Shown here piece by piece: positions 1 through 20,422 of a DNA stretch of 64,000 nucleotides. Position 1 is the first letter of the stretch; each line of letters starts with the position of its first letter. The translations under genes were made by a program, and so were the position numbers. This DNA is from Saccharomyces paradoxus. Lineage: Eukaryota; Ascomycota; Saccharomycetes; Saccharomycetales; Saccharomycetaceae. Below the pieces are notes generated by a model, which saw only the letters and a list, made by a program, of their open reading frames with translations, was not told where the DNA came from and did no database searches. Location: NCBI RefSeq assembly GCF_002079055.1, contig NC_047491.1, positions 496,001-560,000 on the forward strand, written 5' to 3'.

Positions 1-4240
<4,240 letters not shown>

Positions 4241-4336
4241 AGCAATTTTTTCTCACTATTTTTTTTTCTATTGTTCCTTCATTCAACGCTTTTTACGTTA
4301 GTTTTTTGTTCCTTCCCTCAAGAGTATAAACATATT

Positions 4337-4357
4337 TATATATATATATATATATAT
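4337..4357. repeat. (TA)n microsatellite
   Basis: About ten uninterrupted TA units lie just downstream of CHD1. Such runs are common in yeast 3' regions and can act as efficiency elements for 3'-end formation; that role is inference. Confidence 0.85.
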
Positions 4358-4799
4358 GTTTGTTATGTGTGTATTATATGGCACAGTAAAGTAATAATGT
4401 TTAATTGGTTTCTACTATATGTATATGGAAAGCTATACTGTTTGAAGCCACAAAGAGAGGAATCATGTTTAACGAAAGCGGTTAACCGAAGATTATTTCT
4501 TTTTTTTCCTCTTTCCTTTTTACAAAGAAAATTTTTTTTGCGCTTTTTGCCATCACCATCGCAAGTGCTGGAGCAATAATTGTTCTCTTTCACTCCAGTT
4601 CCAAAGAAAGAGTTTTCTGATTTTACTTAATAGAAAGTGTCATCTTGTACTCTTTTATCTCTTCTTTCTTGTATAAAATCCTTTTATCTTGATTTTGTAT
4701 TTTTAGGACAGTGAGCTACAAAGTAACATTTTTACTTAATAACCGTTTGAAGCATAGAGCAGGCCCTGGTACCACCACCTAATATCTGGCTTTTTATTC

Positions 4800-6587
<1,788 letters not shown>

Positions 6588-7213
6588 TGCTCTATATAAC
6601 CCCCTACTTTCCTACTTAACAAACTTCTCATCTCTTTTTTTTTCCCCTTCACTTTTTGTCCTAAATACTAGTTATTATCCTTTGTAACCTAAATGCTCGC
6701 TCTTATTGACAAAATGCAAACGTTTTTTTGTTTTTAACTGTCAAGAGAAGTATCATTTTACTATTATTAACCTCCTTCACCGAGGTTATTCGTTGCGGTT
6801 TTTAGATGTCTCATTATTAACGACAAAAGGTAAGTTTTCGCGGAAAATAAACAAAATAACACGGAATAAGACCAACAGGTTTCAAGAAGATACAAAAAAA
6901 TTGACAAATCAAGTGAAGATACTTCGCTCTTCATCATCTCATTCAACAAGCTTAAGGTACAGGGCTGATAATATTTTACCGGCAAAGTCTGCTTTAGCTT
7001 TTGCTTTATGGAATTTGACCTTTAATAATCGTAAGGTCATCGTAATACGCAACTCGGACAGTTTTAAAGTGATTTTTTAGGGTCGCAATCACCCAAAAAT
7101 TAACCACAGGTTGAGCAAGGGAAATCAACGGTAAAAAGGTGCATTTATTTCTTCCTGGAGATTGGAAAAAACCCGTACTTAACTTTTTCAAAGAAAACAG
7201 TTAGAAGATAATT
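6588..7213. other. PAB1-DNF1 intergenic region
   Basis: A 0.6-kb spacer with the PAB1 3' end and the DNF1 promoter. A 124-codon frame at 6706-7080 has no recognisable domain, no codon bias and no similarity I can name, so I treat it as spurious. No RNA gene or repeat was seen. Confidence 0.75.
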
Positions 7214-10200
7214 ATGTCTGGCACTTTTCATGGCGAAGGGCATACACCCATGTCGCCATTTGAAGATACGTTTCAATTTGAAGATAATAGCAGTAACGAA
7301 GATACACATATTGGGCCTACCCATATTGGTGATGGTACACCAAGTTATAAATACAGCCGGCCACAGGTCAGCTTCAATGACGAAGCACCGAAAAGTAAAC
7401 GTGAAGACGCGGAAGAATTTACATTTAACGATGACACAGAATATGACAACCATTCCTTCCAGCCAACACCGAAACTTAATAGTGGATCTGGGACGTTTGA
7501 TGATGTAGAACTAGACAATGATAATGGTGAGCCACATACTAACTACGATGGTATGAAACGATTCCGGATGGGTACAAAAAGGAATAAAAAGGGAAACCCA
7601 ATAATGGGGAGATCTAAGACTCTAAAATGGGCTAAGAAGAACATTCCAAACCCGTTTGAAGATTTTACAAAGGACGATATTGACCCTGGTGCCATAAATC
7701 GTGCGCAAGAACTAAGGACTGTATATTACAACATGCCCTTACCAAAAAATATGATAGATGAAGAAGGCAACCCCATTATGCAGTATCCCCGTAATAAAAT
7801 CAGAACTACTAAATATACCCCGCTAACATTCTTACCCAAAAACATTCTATTCCAGTTTCATAATTTTGCCAACGTTTATTTCTTAGTTTTAATTATTTTA
7901 GGTGCATTTCAAATCTTTGGTGTCACAAACCCGGGTTTAAGTGCCGTTCCATTAGTTGTCATTGTTATTATCACCGCCATTAAGGATGCTATTGAAGACT
8001 CGAGAAGAACCGTCTTAGATTTAGAGGTGAACAATACCAAGACACATATTTTAGAAGGTGTTGATAACGAAAATGTCTCAACGGACAATATATCTTTGTG
8101 GAGAAAGTTTAAGAAAGCGAACTCTAGACTCCTCTTCAAGTTTATACAGTACTGTAAAGAACATTTAACTGAAGAAGGCAAAAAGAGGAGAATGCAAAGA
8201 AAGCGTCATGAACTAAGAGTGCAAAAAACTGTTGGAACAAGTGGACCCAGGTCCTCTCTAGACTCTATTGATAGTTACAGAATATCTGCAGATTATGGCC
8301 GTCCCTCATTGGATTACGATAACTTGGAACAAGGCGCCGGTGAAGCCAATATAGTTGATAGGTCCCTACCACCCAGAATTGATTGTAAGTTTGCTAAGAA
8401 TTATTGGAAAAGTGTCAAAGTCGGTGACATTGTTCGTATCCATAATAATGATGAAATTCCTGCTGACATTATCTTGCTTTCAACATCGGATACAGATGGT
8501 GCGTGCTATGTAGAAACCAAAAATTTGGATGGTGAAACAAACTTAAAGGTACGTCAATCGTTGAAATGTACCAATACTATAAGAACGTCAAAAGATATTG
8601 CTAGGACAAAATTCTGGATCGAAAGTGAGGGCCCTCACTCAAATTTGTACACTTATCAAGGTAATATGAAATGGAGAAGCCTTGCAGATGGCGAGATACG
8701 AAATGAGCCTATTACTATTAACAATGTTCTACTTCGTGGCTGCACTCTCAGAAATACTAAGTGGGCAATGGGTGTGGTAATGTTTACCGGTGATGACACA
8801 AAAATTATGTTAAACTCTGGTATTACACCCACCAAGAAATCAAGAATTTCAAGAGAGTTAAACTTTTCTGTGGTGATCAATTTTGTGCTACTTTTTATCT
8901 TGTGTTTTGTTTCTGGTATTGCAAATGGTGTATATTACGACAAAAGAGGCAGATCACGGTTTTCCTATGAATTTGGGACAATTGCTGGGTCAGCGGCAAC
9001 GAACGGCTTCGTCTCATTTTGGGTCGCTGTTATTCTTTATCAATCTTTGGTCCCAATTTCATTGTATATTTCTGTGGAGATTATCAAAACTGCACAGGCA
9101 GCCTTCATTTACGGGGATGTTTTACTTTACAATGCCAAATTGGATTATCCTTGTACGCCAAAATCCTGGAATATTTCCGACGATTTAGGCCAAGTGGAAT
9201 ACATATTTTCTGATAAAACAGGTACGTTAACACAAAATGTAATGGAGTTCAAAAAATGTACCATTAATGGTGTTTCATATGGGAGGGCTTACACTGAAGC
9301 GTTAGCGGGCTTAAGAAAAAGACAGGGTATAGATGTCGAAACCGAAGGAAGGCGAGAGAAGGCCGAAATCACCAAGGATAGGGATACAATGATCGATGAA
9401 CTGAGGGCTTTATCGGGGAACTCACAGTTTTATCCTGAAGAAGTTACTTTTGTATCAAAGGAGTTCGTTCGCGATTTGAAAGGCGCTAGTGGCGAAGTAC
9501 AACGAAGATGCTGTGAGCACTTTATGCTAGCGTTAGCTTTGTGTCACTCTGTCCTGGTAGAAGCTAATCCGGACGATCCAAAAAAACTCGATTTAAAGGC
9601 CCAATCCCCTGATGAAGCAGCGTTGGTAGCCACAGCTAGAGATGTCGGGTTCAGTTTTGTTGGAAAAACCAAAAAGGGTGTAATAATTGAAATGCAAGGT
9701 ATTCAAAAAGAATTTGAAATCCTAAATATTCTCGAATTTAATTCATCGAGAAAAAGAATGTCTTGTATTGTCAAAATTCCGGGTCTAAACCCAGGGGATG
9801 AGCCGAAAGCACTTTTAATTTGTAAAGGTGCAGATTCCATTATATACTCAAGGTTAAGTCGCCAGAGCGGTAGCAACAGTGAAGTAGTCCTAGAAAAGAC
9901 TGCTTTGCATTTAGAACAGTATGCCACTGAAGGTTTAAGAACGTTATGTATAGCTCAAAGAGAATTGAGTTGGTCTGAATACGAGAAATGGAATGAAAAG
10001 TACGACATTGCTGCTGCATCATTAGCCAATAGAGAAGATGAATTAGAAGTTGTTGCAGATTCTATTGAACGCGAATTGATATTATTAGGCGGCACGGCTA
10101 TCGAAGATCGTTTACAAGACGGTGTTCCGGATTGTATAGAATTGCTTGCGCAGGCAGGAATCAAACTATGGGTTCTTACAGGTGATAAAGTTGAAACAGC

Positions 10201-11929
10201 TATAAACATTGGATTTTCTTGCAACCTTTTGAATAATGAAATGGAATTGTTAGTCATTAAAACAACTGGTGATGATGTGAAAGAATTCGGATCAGAGCCA
10301 AGTGAAATTGTGGATGCTTTACTCTCCAAATACTTGAAACAATATTTCGGCTTAAACGGCTCAGAAGAAGAGGTATTTGAAGCAAAAAAAGATCACGAAT
10401 TTCCAAAGGGTAATTATGCTGTCGTTATTGATGGTGATGCTTTGAAGTTAGCGCTATATGGTGAAGATATAAGAAGAAAGTTTCTTTTACTCTGCAAGAA
10501 TTGTAGAGCTGTCTTATGCTGTAGGGTTTCTCCATCTCAAAAGGCAGCTGTTGTTAAGTTAGTCAAGGATTCGCTAGATGTTATGACCCTGGCCATTGGT
10601 GATGGTTCCAACGATGTTGCCATGATTCAATCAGCAGACGTCGGTATAGGTATTGCCGGTGAAGAAGGTCGACAAGCTGTTATGTGCTCGGACTACGCCA
10701 TTGGTCAATTCAGATACTTGGCGAGATTAGTCCTCGTTCACGGTAGATGGTCTTATAAAAGATTGGCAGAAATGATCCCCGAATTTTTCTACAAAAACAT
10801 GATCTTTGCTTTGGCATTGTTCTGGTATGGTATCTATAATGATTTTGATGGGTCATATCTGTATGAGTACACATACATGATGTTCTACAATTTGGCATTC
10901 ACATCCTTACCAGTTATCTTCTTAGGTATTTTGGACCAGGATGTGAACGACACAATATCATTAGTGGTCCCTCAGTTATACCGTGTTGGTATTTTAAGAA
11001 AAGAATGGAACCAAAGAAAGTTTTTATGGTACATGTTGGACGGATTGTATCAATCTATAATCTGCTTTTTTTTCCCCTACTTGGTTTATCACAAAAATAT
11101 GATAGTTACGAGCAATGGGTTAGGATTAGACCATCGTTATTTTGTCGGTGTTTATGTGACAACTATTGCCGTAATTTCATGTAACACATATGTTTTACTA
11201 CACCAATATAGGTGGGATTGGTTTAGTGGACTATTCATTGCACTATCTTGTCTTGTAGTTTTTGCTTGGACAGGGATATGGTCTTCTGCAATTGCGAGTA
11301 GAGAATTTTTCAAAGCTGCAGCACGTATCTATGGAGCACCGTCATTTTGGGCTGTTTTCTTTGTTGCCGTGTTGTTCTGCTTACTACCTCGTTTCACATA
11401 TGACAGTTTTCAGAAATTTTTCTATCCAACGGATGTGGAAATAGTAAGAGAGATGTGGCAACATGGCCATTTCGACCACTATCCAGCCGGCTACGATCCA
11501 ACAGATCCCAACAGACCTAAGGTCACAAAAGCTGGGCAACACGGAGAGAAGATTATAGAAGGTATAGCGCTTTCCGACAACTTAGGAGGATCCAACTATT
11601 CAAGGGATAGTGTCGTCACAGAAGAGATTCCAATGACGTTCATGCACGGTGAAGATGGAAGTCCTAGCGGATATCAGAAACAAGAAGCCTGGATGACTTC
11701 GCCCAAGGAAACACAAGATCTTCTTCAATCGCCCCAATTTCAGCAGACCCAAAAATTCGGAGCCGGTCCATCCACCAACGTCAGGTCATCTTTGGACCGC
11801 ACAAGAGAACAGATGATGGCCACACACCAACTAGACAACCGATATTCTATCGAAAGAGCGAGAACATCTCTAGACCTACCGGGCGTAACAAACGCAGCCT
11901 CCTTGATCGAAACACAGCGGAATAACTAA
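7214..11929 (+). CDS. DNF1: P4-type aminophospholipid flippase Dnf1
   Basis: Dnf1 is a plasma-membrane and endosomal P4-ATPase that flips phosphatidylcholine, phosphatidylethanolamine and lysolipids to the cytosolic leaflet, working with the Lem3 subunit. The 1,571-residue length matches the family exactly. Visible marks are a long hydrophilic N-terminus, the first membrane pair around residues 215-260, the DGETN actuator motif, the phosphorylation motif DKTGT with its Asp at residue 667 (base 9212), the nucleotide-binding KGAD and the hinge GDGSND (about base 10600). Six C-terminal membrane segments end near base 11400. The hydrophilic tail has Ser/Thr-rich stretches of the kind phosphorylated by Fpk1-type kinases; I infer that role. 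Orthology is certain. Confidence 0.99.
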   Translation: MSGTFHGEGHTPMSPFEDTFQFEDNSSNEDTHIGPTHIGDGTPSYKYSRPQVSFNDEAPKSKREDAEEFTFNDDTEYDNHSFQPTPKLNSGSGTFDDVELDNDNGEPHTNYDGMKRFRMGTKRNKKGNPIMGRSKTLKWAKKNIPNPFEDFTKDDIDPGAINRAQELRTVYYNMPLPKNMIDEEGNPIMQYPRNKIRTTKYTPLTFLPKNILFQFHNFANVYFLVLIILGAFQIFGVTNPGLSAVPLVVIVIITAIKDAIEDSRRTVLDLEVNNTKTHILEGVDNENVSTDNISLWRKFKKANSRLLFKFIQYCKEHLTEEGKKRRMQRKRHELRVQKTVGTSGPRSSLDSIDSYRISADYGRPSLDYDNLEQGAGEANIVDRSLPPRIDCKFAKNYWKSVKVGDIVRIHNNDEIPADIILLSTSDTDGACYVETKNLDGETNLKVRQSLKCTNTIRTSKDIARTKFWIESEGPHSNLYTYQGNMKWRSLADGEIRNEPITINNVLLRGCTLRNTKWAMGVVMFTGDDTKIMLNSGITPTKKSRISRELNFSVVINFVLLFILCFVSGIANGVYYDKRGRSRFSYEFGTIAGSAATNGFVSFWVAVILYQSLVPISLYISVEIIKTAQAAFIYGDVLLYNAKLDYPCTPKSWNISDDLGQVEYIFSDKTGTLTQNVMEFKKCTINGVSYGRAYTEALAGLRKRQGIDVETEGRREKAEITKDRDTMIDELRALSGNSQFYPEEVTFVSKEFVRDLKGASGEVQRRCCEHFMLALALCHSVLVEANPDDPKKLDLKAQSPDEAALVATARDVGFSFVGKTKKGVIIEMQGIQKEFEILNILEFNSSRKRMSCIVKIPGLNPGDEPKALLICKGADSIIYSRLSRQSGSNSEVVLEKTALHLEQYATEGLRTLCIAQRELSWSEYEKWNEKYDIAAASLANREDELEVVADSIERELILLGGTAIEDRLQDGVPDCIELLAQAGIKLWVLTGDKVETAINIGFSCNLLNNEMELLVIKTTGDDVKEFGSEPSEIVDALLSKYLKQYFGLNGSEEEVFEAKKDHEFPKGNYAVVIDGDALKLALYGEDIRRKFLLLCKNCRAVLCCRVSPSQKAAVVKLVKDSLDVMTLAIGDGSNDVAMIQSADVGIGIAGEEGRQAVMCSDYAIGQFRYLARLVLVHGRWSYKRLAEMIPEFFYKNMIFALALFWYGIYNDFDGSYLYEYTYMMFYNLAFTSLPVIFLGILDQDVNDTISLVVPQLYRVGILRKEWNQRKFLWYMLDGLYQSIICFFFPYLVYHKNMIVTSNGLGLDHRYFVGVYVTTIAVISCNTYVLLHQYRWDWFSGLFIALSCLVVFAWTGIWSSAIASREFFKAAARIYGAPSFWAVFFVAVLFCLLPRFTYDSFQKFFYPTDVEIVREMWQHGHFDHYPAGYDPTDPNRPKVTKAGQHGEKIIEGIALSDNLGGSNYSRDSVVTEEIPMTFMHGEDGSPSGYQKQEAWMTSPKETQDLLQSPQFQQTQKFGAGPSTNVRSSLDRTREQMMATHQLDNRYSIERARTSLDLPGVTNAASLIETQRNN

Positions 11930-12659
11930 TCATGATAGTCAACCACCGTAGCTGCTGGATCTCCGCCTTCCACTGTATATAAAACATTACATAATATCAC
12001 TGGATAAGCCTTAGAATCCATGCATACTGCACTTTTAACACTTTATCATTAACAACCTTTAGTGACGGACGTGTGGGTTTCCTTGTTCTATAATTAAAAC
12101 TCGCAATTAACCCGGATCGCTATTATTCAAGGACGCACAATGGTGGCCTAATTTTTTCTTCCGATGGAAACTGACGCCAGCACTTTCCAGCGCTGGGAAC
12201 TCTCCACTAACTGGCAAAAAAATTGATTAAGGTCATGATCAAAGGATTTTTTTGAACTGTTGTAGAGTAGAGTTAAGAATTAATCAAGTCGTGATACGTA
12301 TGTTTTTGCCTAGGTGGGAGACTATATTTATTAAAAATAGCTTTTCATACTAACAGAAAGTTTATTATATCATAGAAATCCTAGGCCTATTGTTATTATT
12401 TGCGTGAAAGAAGGTTCATGCCTAGTTATTCAGGATATTAATCAGGAATAGCCATAGTTTTGTAATACACGTCTTTCACTTCTATTTCCGGTAAACATTC
12501 GCTAATATCTATCAAATTTTTGAGTTTTTACAGTAGATTTGTTGTTAGTAAGGAAAACAATCAGATCAACCATTTAGGGAAGTCTTTCAAGAAAGTTTAG
12601 AAGGAGACCTAAGACAAAAAGTAAGGCGGTCTTGATTTATCGCTCAGAATTAATAGCAC
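11930..12659. other. DNF1-BCK2 intergenic region
   Basis: This 0.73-kb stretch carries the DNF1 terminator and BCK2 promoter. I see no open frame above about 50 codons, RNA gene or LTR remnant. Confidence 0.75.
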
Positions 12660-15215
12660 ATGCCGAAGAATAGTCACCACCATCGTTCCAATTCGGTAAA
12701 TTCCACAAAGAATCGTTCTACGGAATCTACGAATAAATGGAAAATTCCGCACTATTATCGCAGATCCGCTAGCGGCAGCACACAAGCTTCGCCGGATAGG
12801 AACTCTTCAACAGGCTCATGTACCACTCCAGTATTGCCTACTATGAATGTTATGTCCAGCCCGAAAAAAGTTTTGTTGGAGGATCCCAGAGACAACCACA
12901 CCAAAGCGAAGAAGAGTAGTAGAAAGAAGTCAGGTGAAATGGTCTTCGTCAATTATACTGTACAGGACACGGCTAACGAGGATGATACTGACCTACAGAC
13001 CCAACCAGTTTCTGTTCCAGCACCAAAGGCAAAATTAAAGAAGAAATCTTCCAAGAGGAGAATGCTGAAGATATTTGGCTCGTCGAAGAGCGAGCATATA
13101 GAAGACATCGTCGAAGAACAACCAATGGTGCTGCAAATGGATCCAAACTCTAAACCCCAGTCAGGAACCCTTATCTCAGAGAGCGGGGTCGATACCTCGT
13201 CACTAACATCCAAAAGATCTTACAACTCGTTCTTAAAACACAACAGGCTAAACGGTAAAACCCCTTTCTCCGGTAACTTGTCCTTCCCATCACTAAACAT
13301 GATGGGTAACACTAGTGATCTGCCTATTGACAATAATGATTTTGGTTCCGAGAAAGAAGTCGTTCCGAAATCGACTCACGATCCTTCACTGGCAAAACCG
13401 CCATCGAGATTCGCTGAAAGCGAAACAAATTCTACTTCCAATTTATCAAGTATACCTCTCATGAACACAAAAAATACAAGATTGAAGTACAATAAAGTGG
13501 CGTCTCAAAGTTTGGACCGACAAAGGCTACAAGAAAGTGGATTGTATCATTCTACCGAATCATTCAAATTTAAGGATCAAAGCTATAGTAACAATAAATC
13601 CTCCCTAAGTCTGAATTCCGACTTAAGTACTCCCCACTTTACAAAGCATTCACCCGATTCACCAAGAACTTCAAGATCTTTCAACTGTGCAGACTCACAA
13701 AGTAGAGTTAAATTACCGGAAGAAAATGATGCTTCTATTGCATTTAGTAAAATGTTTACTAGAAAACGAGCCAACACTGGCGGGTCCACGTGTTCGCTAG
13801 CCTCACCCACGATTGCACAAAGTGTTCAGCAATCTAATATAAAAGTTAATAAATTGCCAACTCAACGAACCACTTCAGTTGGCTCATTATCATCAATGTC
13901 AAATCGTTATTCCCCAATAAGAGTCGCATCGCCGGGAAGAGCAAGATCTGGAACTCGCGGATCTTCCCTTTATAGATTATCAAGAGATCTAAACTCTTTA
14001 CCAAGTGTCACTGATCTACCAGAAATGGATAGTACAACTCCAGTTAATGAAATATTCTTGGACGGCCAACCCCAGCATAAAAATGGTAGTGCTAAAGGCG
14101 GACATAAAAAGAAACAAGAATCTATCTCAGATGCTCAAAGAAATCAAAATGCAAATTCGTACATCACAACACCATCATCTTCTCTCGTAACCCCTCCTTA
14201 CTACATGACAGGCTACACATTACCAAGTTCGGCATCTGCTTCTTCAACTCCAAATGTACTTGAAACAAACAACATGAATTTTGTTCCAAGTGCCAATACT
14301 GTTACTAGTTATCGCCCGTCTAGTAATTTTTCCTCTTTTGACAAGGAATACGGCAACGAAAATGATGCTACTGGAGAATTATCTGCATTTAACACCCCAA
14401 TGGAGAATATACCGGCACTAAAAGGTATACCCAGATCCACTTTAGAAGAGGATGAAGAAGAGGATGTCCTGGTACAAGATATCCCAAATACAGCACATTT
14501 CCAAAGAAGAGATATTGTTGGGATGGATACTCATAGGAAGGATGATAGTTTGGACTTCAACTCTTTACTACCACACGGTAGTACAACTAGCAGCAGCATC
14601 GTGGATTCTGTAATGACGAACTCAATATCCACTACAACAAGTAACGCAACCGGAAACTACTTGCAAGATCAAGATAAGTATACATTGGTAAATACGGGAC
14701 TGGGATTGAGTGATGCAAACCTCGATCATTTCATTAGATCTCAATGGAAACACGCTTCTCGATCAGAATCCAATAATAATACGGGCAATCGCGTTTCTTA
14801 TAGCGGTTCCATACCAAATATTACTGATACAACAAAAGGTAATTTGCAAGTGTTTACTGAGTTCGATTTTGAGAATCCAGAGTCGTTTTTCCATGAGCAA
14901 TCGAAACTGTTGAGTGAGATGGGCCACAGCAATAACAACAGCAGTAACGCCATCAATATGAACGAACCCAAGTCTGCGGATACATACATTGGAAATATAT
15001 CCCCAGATACTTCAGCAACCGTTTCATTAGGCGACCTGATGGGTTCAAACGTTTCAAATAATAGTGAAAGAAATTTTTACGATGGCCATACTTTTGTTCC
15101 ACAATACCAAGCGAACTCATCTGTGGAAAATTCAGGTAACCAGAATGCAGCACCGATTGCAAATAACGACATTGATAATAATTTACAGTCTTTTTATTTT
15201 GATAATAGCAACTAA
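12660..15215 (+). CDS. BCK2: G1/S cell-cycle activator Bck2
   Basis: Bck2 activates G1/S transcription independently of Cln3 and was found as a bypass of protein kinase C. The 851-residue length equals that of S. cerevisiae. The protein has no enzymatic domain. It is low in complexity and rich in Ser, Thr and Asn throughout, with a basic N-terminal region (His-rich start, then Lys-rich stretches near residues 80-145) and Asn-rich blocks near the C-terminus. Several SP/TP dipeptides suit cyclin-dependent kinase control. The ATG at 12660 opens directly on MPKNSHHHRSNS, the expected N-terminus. It converges on CCA1, with about 260 bp between stop codons. Identification rests on overall resemblance plus synteny and is secure. 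Confidence 0.97.
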   Translation: MPKNSHHHRSNSVNSTKNRSTESTNKWKIPHYYRRSASGSTQASPDRNSSTGSCTTPVLPTMNVMSSPKKVLLEDPRDNHTKAKKSSRKKSGEMVFVNYTVQDTANEDDTDLQTQPVSVPAPKAKLKKKSSKRRMLKIFGSSKSEHIEDIVEEQPMVLQMDPNSKPQSGTLISESGVDTSSLTSKRSYNSFLKHNRLNGKTPFSGNLSFPSLNMMGNTSDLPIDNNDFGSEKEVVPKSTHDPSLAKPPSRFAESETNSTSNLSSIPLMNTKNTRLKYNKVASQSLDRQRLQESGLYHSTESFKFKDQSYSNNKSSLSLNSDLSTPHFTKHSPDSPRTSRSFNCADSQSRVKLPEENDASIAFSKMFTRKRANTGGSTCSLASPTIAQSVQQSNIKVNKLPTQRTTSVGSLSSMSNRYSPIRVASPGRARSGTRGSSLYRLSRDLNSLPSVTDLPEMDSTTPVNEIFLDGQPQHKNGSAKGGHKKKQESISDAQRNQNANSYITTPSSSLVTPPYYMTGYTLPSSASASSTPNVLETNNMNFVPSANTVTSYRPSSNFSSFDKEYGNENDATGELSAFNTPMENIPALKGIPRSTLEEDEEEDVLVQDIPNTAHFQRRDIVGMDTHRKDDSLDFNSLLPHGSTTSSSIVDSVMTNSISTTTSNATGNYLQDQDKYTLVNTGLGLSDANLDHFIRSQWKHASRSESNNNTGNRVSYSGSIPNITDTTKGNLQVFTEFDFENPESFFHEQSKLLSEMGHSNNNSSNAINMNEPKSADTYIGNISPDTSATVSLGDLMGSNVSNNSERNFYDGHTFVPQYQANSSVENSGNQNAAPIANNDIDNNLQSFYFDNSN

Positions 15216-15474
15216 AAACAAGAAAAGGAAAAAAAAATTCAAAATACTAGCAAATATCTTAGAAAAGTTTAGAACTGGTTAAACCAATAAATACATTTAG
15301 TAATGAGACAGTATAAAGTAGCTACTTGAGATATTATTTCTTTTCCTTCTTTTTTCCCTTTTTTACTTATATATTTTCCTTTCCATTAGATTACAATTTT
15401 ACGGCGTTGCTAGAAGAAAAGCAATTATATGTGCATTTTGCCTCTTTATGTGACTTATATATATATATAAGCTA

Positions 15475-17115
15475 CTATAAGTATTTTGGTAAAATGGCTT
15501 TTAAATGAGTTATTAGTTCTGTATCAGTTCCCGTGGGATTATCAAACTGCCATATAATTGCCTCTTTATTGATTTTACCTAGCCATGGACCAGGTTTCAT
15601 TTGAAGTAGTTTTGCCATTTGTTTTCCGTCCACTATAGGTTTTAGTTCATGACAATTATTCAAATTATTGTCGTGTATGTAAGAATAAAAATCATTGTAA
15701 TTCTGGAAAAGCAAGTCAATTTTTTTAGTTTCAAACTTGGGAATCTTCAAAAATGCATCCGATAGGGACGCAAAATGTGCTGTTTCCCATTCGCCATTAA
15801 AGCCTCTTAGAAATATACCGATTTCAGATCTTTTCAGTTGGGAGCGATCTGCAAATTTGGCAAGTATTTCCTCGTATGAACTTATTGCATCTACGGTCTT
15901 GGCAATTACTGTTGCGTCATTTTTACTCAGCTTCAGTCCTTCCTTCACAATGCTTTCTGTCACCGAAACCAGGTTGTTAACTTTCTTCTTTGGGTTTCCG
16001 ATAATTTGTAGGTTAGCCATGGGGGACAAGATCGCGCTCAGTATAAAATTTTGTTGGAAGCCTGACGAATGACCAATTTTTTCCCTTAAAATAGGAAGTT
16101 TCTCTAAAAACATTGGATATAGTTCAATGAAACTTTTTAAGTGCGAGTTCAAAATGTTATCATTGTAAATATGATTGATTCTGTCCATGTCTTGACAGTT
16201 CTTTTCATTGTATTTTACGACGGAGTCATCATTATGCCAAAAAAAGATAACATTATCCAGGTGAGCCTTTTGAATCAGCTGCAAAGCCAATAAAGGAGTC
16301 GGTCCCACTAAAATTTTCTCCATCTCTACACCAACTCGCTCTCTAGAAATTTTTGAATTGAATGCAATATTGATCTGAGGATCGCCCATTTCAGCCATCA
16401 CTTCCGGATCTATGGTAAAGTTGAATCTAGAAGCAAAACGGATCAACCTTAATACTCTCAAGGGGTCGTCTAAAAACGTTTGTTTTGCGGGAAGCGGAGT
16501 ACGTAGGACACCATCTTTTAAATCTCGCAGGCCCCTCTTGGTGAAATCTTCCACTTCGCCTTTATGAATGTTATAGAAAAGAGCGTTTAATGTGGCGTCC
16601 CTTCTTAAGGCGTCTTCCTCAGGTGTACCGAAGCACACTTTAGGTATTCTGGAAAGTTCAGTATACTTTTCAGATCTTAAATTGACAAAGTCCACTTCAA
16701 CATCAAAGAGCTTAGTAGTAGCAGTCTCCAGATGCTTGGATTTCTCGGGGTTTTTGTCAATCTTGTGAATGTTATGAGGCTTGGCCCCATATTTAGCGTA
16801 ATGCTGCTGCAAGTACTCATTCAAACCAGTAGCGAATTGCTCACCTGACATCACATTGATGGCGATGTCCAAGTCGTGGGAGCCTTGTCCCAGAAGCTTG
16901 TCGCGCACCCACCCACCCGTGATCCGAAGAGTCAATGGCTCTGGCTTATCATGGTGCTTCTCATTGTACAGGTCCGTATAATCGTTAAGCAAGTTGCAGA
17001 TATTCTGTTCCACTTTCGTCAGGGTGATTTTGGGTGCATTTACAACTAAATTAGAATTCGTCATTGTTTTATGAGCAACACTATTCATTAATAGAGATAT
17101 AGTAGACCGTAGCAT
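15475..17115 (-). CDS. CCA1: CCA-adding tRNA nucleotidyltransferase Cca1
   Basis: Cca1 adds CCA to the 3' ends of tRNAs in cytosol, nucleus and mitochondria. From the ATG at 17115 the protein is 546 residues, the usual length; the frame is open two codons further but without an ATG. The class II nucleotidyltransferase head shows GGWVRD and the catalytic DLD (about residues 60-80), followed by the conserved RRD and the RLIRFASRF block. In-frame Met codons at 1, 10 and 18 match the three starts used in S. cerevisiae, where the longest form is mitochondrial and the shorter ones are cytosolic and nuclear; residues 1-17 look like a basic amphipathic presequence. The gene is divergent from RPH1 across a 0.7-kb shared promoter. 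Confidence 0.98.
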   Translation of the reverse strand: MLRSTISLLMNSVAHKTMTNSNLVVNAPKITLTKVEQNICNLLNDYTDLYNEKHHDKPEPLTLRITGGWVRDKLLGQGSHDLDIAINVMSGEQFATGLNEYLQQHYAKYGAKPHNIHKIDKNPEKSKHLETATTKLFDVEVDFVNLRSEKYTELSRIPKVCFGTPEEDALRRDATLNALFYNIHKGEVEDFTKRGLRDLKDGVLRTPLPAKQTFLDDPLRVLRLIRFASRFNFTIDPEVMAEMGDPQINIAFNSKISRERVGVEMEKILVGPTPLLALQLIQKAHLDNVIFFWHNDDSVVKYNEKNCQDMDRINHIYNDNILNSHLKSFIELYPMFLEKLPILREKIGHSSGFQQNFILSAILSPMANLQIIGNPKKKVNNLVSVTESIVKEGLKLSKNDATVIAKTVDAISSYEEILAKFADRSQLKRSEIGIFLRGFNGEWETAHFASLSDAFLKIPKFETKKIDLLFQNYNDFYSYIHDNNLNNCHELKPIVDGKQMAKLLQMKPGPWLGKINKEAIIWQFDNPTGTDTELITHLKAILPKYL

Positions 17116-20213
<3,098 letters not shown>

Positions 20214-20358
20214 CTCACAACTGCCAGTACTCTACTGTGGTCTCATTTTGAAGGCTCTTAAATGCCACTTGGTCGGCCGAAAATTCGCGAAAATCCACAT
20301 TACACTAACATTATTACAATCGTCATCACTATACAGATATACATATATAGAAGAGAAT

Positions 20359-20376
20359 TATATATATATATATATA
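20359..20376. repeat. (TA)n microsatellite
   Basis: Nine TA units lie in the short RPH1-ADK2 spacer, about 45 bp before the ADK2 start codon, and probably belong to the promoter or leader. Confidence 0.8.
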
Positions 20377-20422
20377 AATTTACAGAACACTGAATTGTCA
20401 GGGACAGGGCCAGCAAACATCC

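Noticed and set aside
6706-7080. 124-codon plus-strand frame between PAB1 and DNF1
   Set aside because: No domain, no codon bias, lies in promoter DNA and begins in the PAB1 3' region; most likely chance.
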